64,000 nt of DNA, from assembly GCA_023055505.1 (NCBI GenBank), contig JALIRH010000148.1, positions 496,001 through 560,000 on the forward strand, written 5' to 3'. Under the pieces are notes generated by a model that saw nothing but the letters and a program-made list of their open reading frames with translations, made no database searches and was not told the origin of the DNA. The stretch comes from Callipepla californica brunnescens (Eukaryota > Chordata > Aves > Galliformes > Odontophoridae). Shown here piece by piece: positions 60,711-64,000 of this stretch. How positions within the stretch are numbered: position 1 is the first letter of the stretch; the number at the start of each line of letters is the position of its first letter. The translations under genes and the position numbers were made by a program.

Positions 60711-62367
60711 GATTCCTATGGCCCCATTGATCCCTAGGGCTTCATTGATCCCTAGGGCCCCATTGATCCCTATGGCCCCATGGACTCCTATGGCACCATT
60801 GATCGCTGTGGCCCCATTGATCCCTATGGCCTTATTGATTCCTATGATTCCACTAACTCCTTTGGCCCCATTGATCCCTATGGCCCTATTGAGTTCTATG
60901 GCCCCTTTGAGTTCTATGGCTCCATTGAGTCCTATGGCCACATTGATTCCAATGGCCCCATTGACCCCTATGGCCTTATTGATTCCTATGGCCCCACTGA
61001 CTCCTATGGCCACATTGATCCCTAAGGCCCCATTGATTCCTATGGCCCCACTGATTCCTATGGCCCCATTGATCCCTATGGCCCCATTGATTCCTATGGC
61101 CCCATTGATTCCTATGGCCCCATGGATTCCTATGGCCCCCTTGATCCCTATGGCCCCACTGATTCCTATGGCCCCTCTGATTCCTATGGCTCCTTTGATT
61201 TCTATGGCCCCATTGATCCCTATGGCCCCATTGATCCCTATGGCCCCACTGATTCCTATGGCCCCACTTATCCCTATGGACCCATTGATCCCTATGGCCC
61301 CATTGATTCCTATGGCCCCATTGATCCCTAGGGCCCCATTGATCCCTATGGCTCCATTGATCCCTATGGCCCCATTGAGTTCTATGGCCGTGTGGAGTCC
61401 TATGGCCTTATTGATCCCTATGGTCCCATTGATCCCTATGGCCCCATGGAGTCCTATGGCTCCATTGATCGCTATGGCCCCATTGATCCATATGGCCCCA
61501 TTGAGTACTATGGCCCCATTGAGTTCTATGGCCCCATTGAGTTCTTTGGTTCCATTGATTCCTATGGCCCCTTTGAGTTCTATGGCCCCATTGAGTTCCA
61601 TGGCCCAATTTATCCCTATGGCCCCATTGATCCCTATGGCCCCAATGAGTTGTATGGCTCCATTGAGTTCTATGGCCCCATTGATCCCTATGGCCCCATT
61701 GATCTTTATGGCCCATCTGAGTTCTATGGCCCCATTGATTCCTATGGCCCCATTGATCCCTATGGCCCCATGGAGTCCTATGGCTCCATTGATCGCTATG
61801 GCCCCATTGATCCATATGGCCCCATTGAGTTCTATGGCCCCATTGAGTTCTATGGCCCCATTGAGTTCTTTGGTTCCATTGATTCCTATGGCCCCTTTGA
61901 GTTCTATGGCCCCATTGAGTTTAATGGCCCAATTTATCCCTATGGCCCCATTGATCCCTATGGCCCCAATGAGTTGTATGGCTCCATTGAGTTCTATGGC
62001 CCCATTGATCCCTATGGCCCCATTGATCTTTATGGCCCATCTGAGTTCTATGGCCCCATTGATTCCTATGGCCCCATTGATCCCTATGGCCCCATTGATT
62101 CCTATGGCCCCATTGATTCATATGGTCCCATTGATTCCTATTGCCCCATCGATCCCTATGACCCCATTGATTCCTATGGCCACTTTGATCCCTACGGCCC
62201 CATAGATTCCTATGGCCCCATTGATTCCAGTGACTCCATTGATTCCTATGGTCCCATTGATCCCTATGGCCCTATTTAGTTCTACGGCCCCATTGATTCC
62301 CATGGCCCCATTGATCCCTATGTCCCCATTGATCCCTATAGCCCCATTGAGTTCTATGGCCCATCGA
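60711..62367. repeat. 18-bp satellite, block 3
   Basis: Same as 50,131-51,787 at offset 10,580, with one substitution seen. The integrase frame from 60,577 continues in register into the satellite MAPLIP frame, making an open frame of 542 codons up to 62,205, a chance fusion. Confidence 0.96.
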
Positions 62368-62449
62368 TTCCTGGGAAGAATTGATTTAGATATGCTGAAT
62401 GTGTCCAAGTGCCCAAGTGAAAACACGTCTGCAGCTCTTGAGGCTGACG
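62368..62449 (+). pseudogene. Exportin-1-like exon A, second copy
   Basis: Identical by eye to 51,788-51,869, including the satellite junction, the amino-acid changes relative to XPO1 and the GTAAG donor. Confidence 0.85.
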
Positions 62450-63853
62450 GTAAGAAATTCCACGTCCTTCCTAACAGCGGGATGGGCAGTGCACGTGATC
62501 AGGTTGTGAATTTGCTGGGCTTATCTCATTGCGTGTTTGTTGGTGGTGGTGGTTTTTGTTGCTTCTTTGTGTGTGTGTTTGGGCAAGAGAATGCCTGAAA
62601 ATGTGCTTGCTTAGGTTCTTGTTTTTGTTAGCCAGATGTTTTGTTCAAAGAAACTCTGATTCCGGAAGGAGGAAAGGTCTTCAAGTGTGAGTTTAGGAAG
62701 GGTACCGGAGACTGCTGACTAATAGCAGTCTTGTGGAGACACAGTTGTAAGTTCTGACTGAATCGTTTTAGATAAGAAAAGACCCTAGGACGTTGGCAGA
62801 GTTTTGGTTTGGTGATATTCTACTACTGAAACAGCTTGATTACAGAAGTGTAACTTCAGTGAAGGCGCCTCAGATTTGTCACAAACTAGACTGGTAATCA
62901 CTGAGGAGGAATTAGGAGCTACTCGAGTTACCCAACCACTGTTACCTGGAAAAAATTGGGTCTGTGATATTGAAGTAGAATGTGCTGCTGGAGCATCCCT
63001 TGAGGAATGAAGTGACTCGGTTATTGGAGCTGTGTTCTGACAGACTTTCTTACCCATGCAATTAATACACCTTGACGTAGCTTCTCAGAACTTAATGCAT
63101 TCTTTTGATTCTGCAGCTCTAATTGCCAGAAGGTGCTTAAAACAAAAAGAAAACACAACGAGAGAAATAGGAAGCAGTTGCTAGGACTTGTAGTGGTGAG
63201 ATTTTACTCGAGCAACAGCTATTGAGATGGCACTCGGCTCAGAGTGTGTTCTCACAGTTGTTATCTCTGATGGCAGCAGGAGCAGTTCTGCCTTTGTTTC
63301 CCTGGCTGCAGTCTGGTGAGGTTTTCCTTGGATGTACTGTTATGAGTGTGTGGCTGTGCACTCAGTTAGGGCAAGTTCTACTGACGAGACTTGCATGGAC
63401 TTGGACGTGAGAAAATGAAGTAAGAATTAGGCTCCTTGTAGTAAAGACAAGTTGGAACAATTATGTTTGTGACAAAATCAGGAGCATGCTTTAGAACACT
63501 GTATAGGTTGGTTCTTCTCATCACGCAGTGAGAGCCAGAGGTAAGCATGATCCTGAGAGCTGAAGGAACATTCCCTTCCTTGAAAAAGAAGCTGCAGCAT
63601 TGTTTCTGAGTTGTGCTGGCAGAGTGTGCTGTCAGCAGTAGCACTGGAATACTAAATTGCAACTTGGATCCATGGAGCTGAAGTAATGGGAAAATGGTTT
63701 TAATCTGCATAATATGAATGAGAGATCTTCCTTCTTTGTCATTTGGGTATAAAAATGAAACATTCTCAGTCTTCTGGAAGGAGTTGAGGGGAATCTGTTT
63801 GTTGACGCATCTTAACCCAGATTCAGTGCAGCTTTGCTACCTTTCATGCGAAG
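62450..63853 (+). other. Intron between exons A and B, second copy
   Basis: Copy of 51,870-53,273 with no difference noticed. No other feature is recognised. Confidence 0.75.
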
Positions 63854-63954
63854 TGGAAACAAAGCAGCCCTTGGTTAGAAGGATGAGGACTGTAAAAAGG
63901 GAAAGTTTAGAACTGATTTCTGGCTGGGTGAGCAGGTCCAACGATCCTCAGATG
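63854..63954 (+). pseudogene. Exportin-1-like exon B, second copy
   Basis: Copy of 53,274-53,374, with the same displaced acceptor and GTAAGT donor. If the duplication continues, exon C would lie at about 64,333-64,527, outside the window. Confidence 0.87.
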
Positions 63955-64000
63955 GTAAGTAAATATGGCATCCAAAGAGTTGATAGGACACATTCAGGAG

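Larger units (their letters stand above)
60711..64000. repeat. Large tandem duplication, right copy
   Basis: Right copy of 50,131-53,420. The junction is sharp at 60,710/60,711: left of it is ERV integrase, right of it is satellite exactly as at 50,131. Only one base of shared sequence is seen at the junction, which would fit non-homologous joining. It continues to the window end. Confidence 0.93.

Overview
The window looks like bird nuclear DNA, most probably from a galliform, in a repeat-rich setting such as a subtelomere, microchromosome or sex chromosome. The evidence is CR1 LINE fragments with bird-type 3' ends, an olfactory receptor of the bird-expanded family 14 type, endogenous retroviruses with avian-type Gag and integrase, interstitial TTAGGG repeats, and vertebrate intron-exon structure. 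No operons, ribosome binding sites or other bacterial features are present. The species and chromosome are inference.

Layout. (1) 1-17,371: an 18-bp satellite (unit GATCCCTATGGCCCCATT and variants) in nested higher-order repeats. (2) 17,372-34,787: an island of unique and dispersed sequence. It holds a 5'-truncated CR1 (minus strand), smaller CR1 pieces, a pair of LTR-like repeats, a coiled-coil exon candidate resembling the MTUS/CCDC69 family (minus strand), a frameshifted olfactory receptor, and an internally deleted ERVL-like provirus whose 3' LTR is cut off by satellite. (3) 34,788-51,787: a second satellite block with 2.36-2.5 kb higher-order units. (4) 51,788-60,710: three exons of an exportin-1 (XPO1/CRM1) paralogue fragment, about 1.36 kb of degenerate interstitial telomere repeat, and a decayed class I (gamma-type) ERV with a tRNA-His primer site. 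(5) 60,711-64,000: a nearly perfect second copy of 50,131-53,420 (offset 10,580 bp), that is satellite plus two XPO1-like exons; the third exon would lie just beyond the window.

Interpretation. More than half of the window is one 18-bp satellite. The monomer is a multiple of three and four of its six frames lack a stop codon, so the very long open frames in it are expected by arithmetic and I do not annotate them as genes. Satellite edges coincide with broken features: inside an LTR, inside an XPO1 exon, inside an ERV integrase, and at a CR1 3' end. This suggests that breakage and amplification shaped the locus. The clearest biological leads are the spliceable but diverged XPO1 copy fused at its 5' edge to satellite, the hydrophobic leader frame preceding an ATG-less gag in the ERVL-like element, and the 10,580-bp tandem duplication, which is either a very young amplicon or an assembly duplicate. 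No intact conventional protein-coding gene is fully contained in the window.
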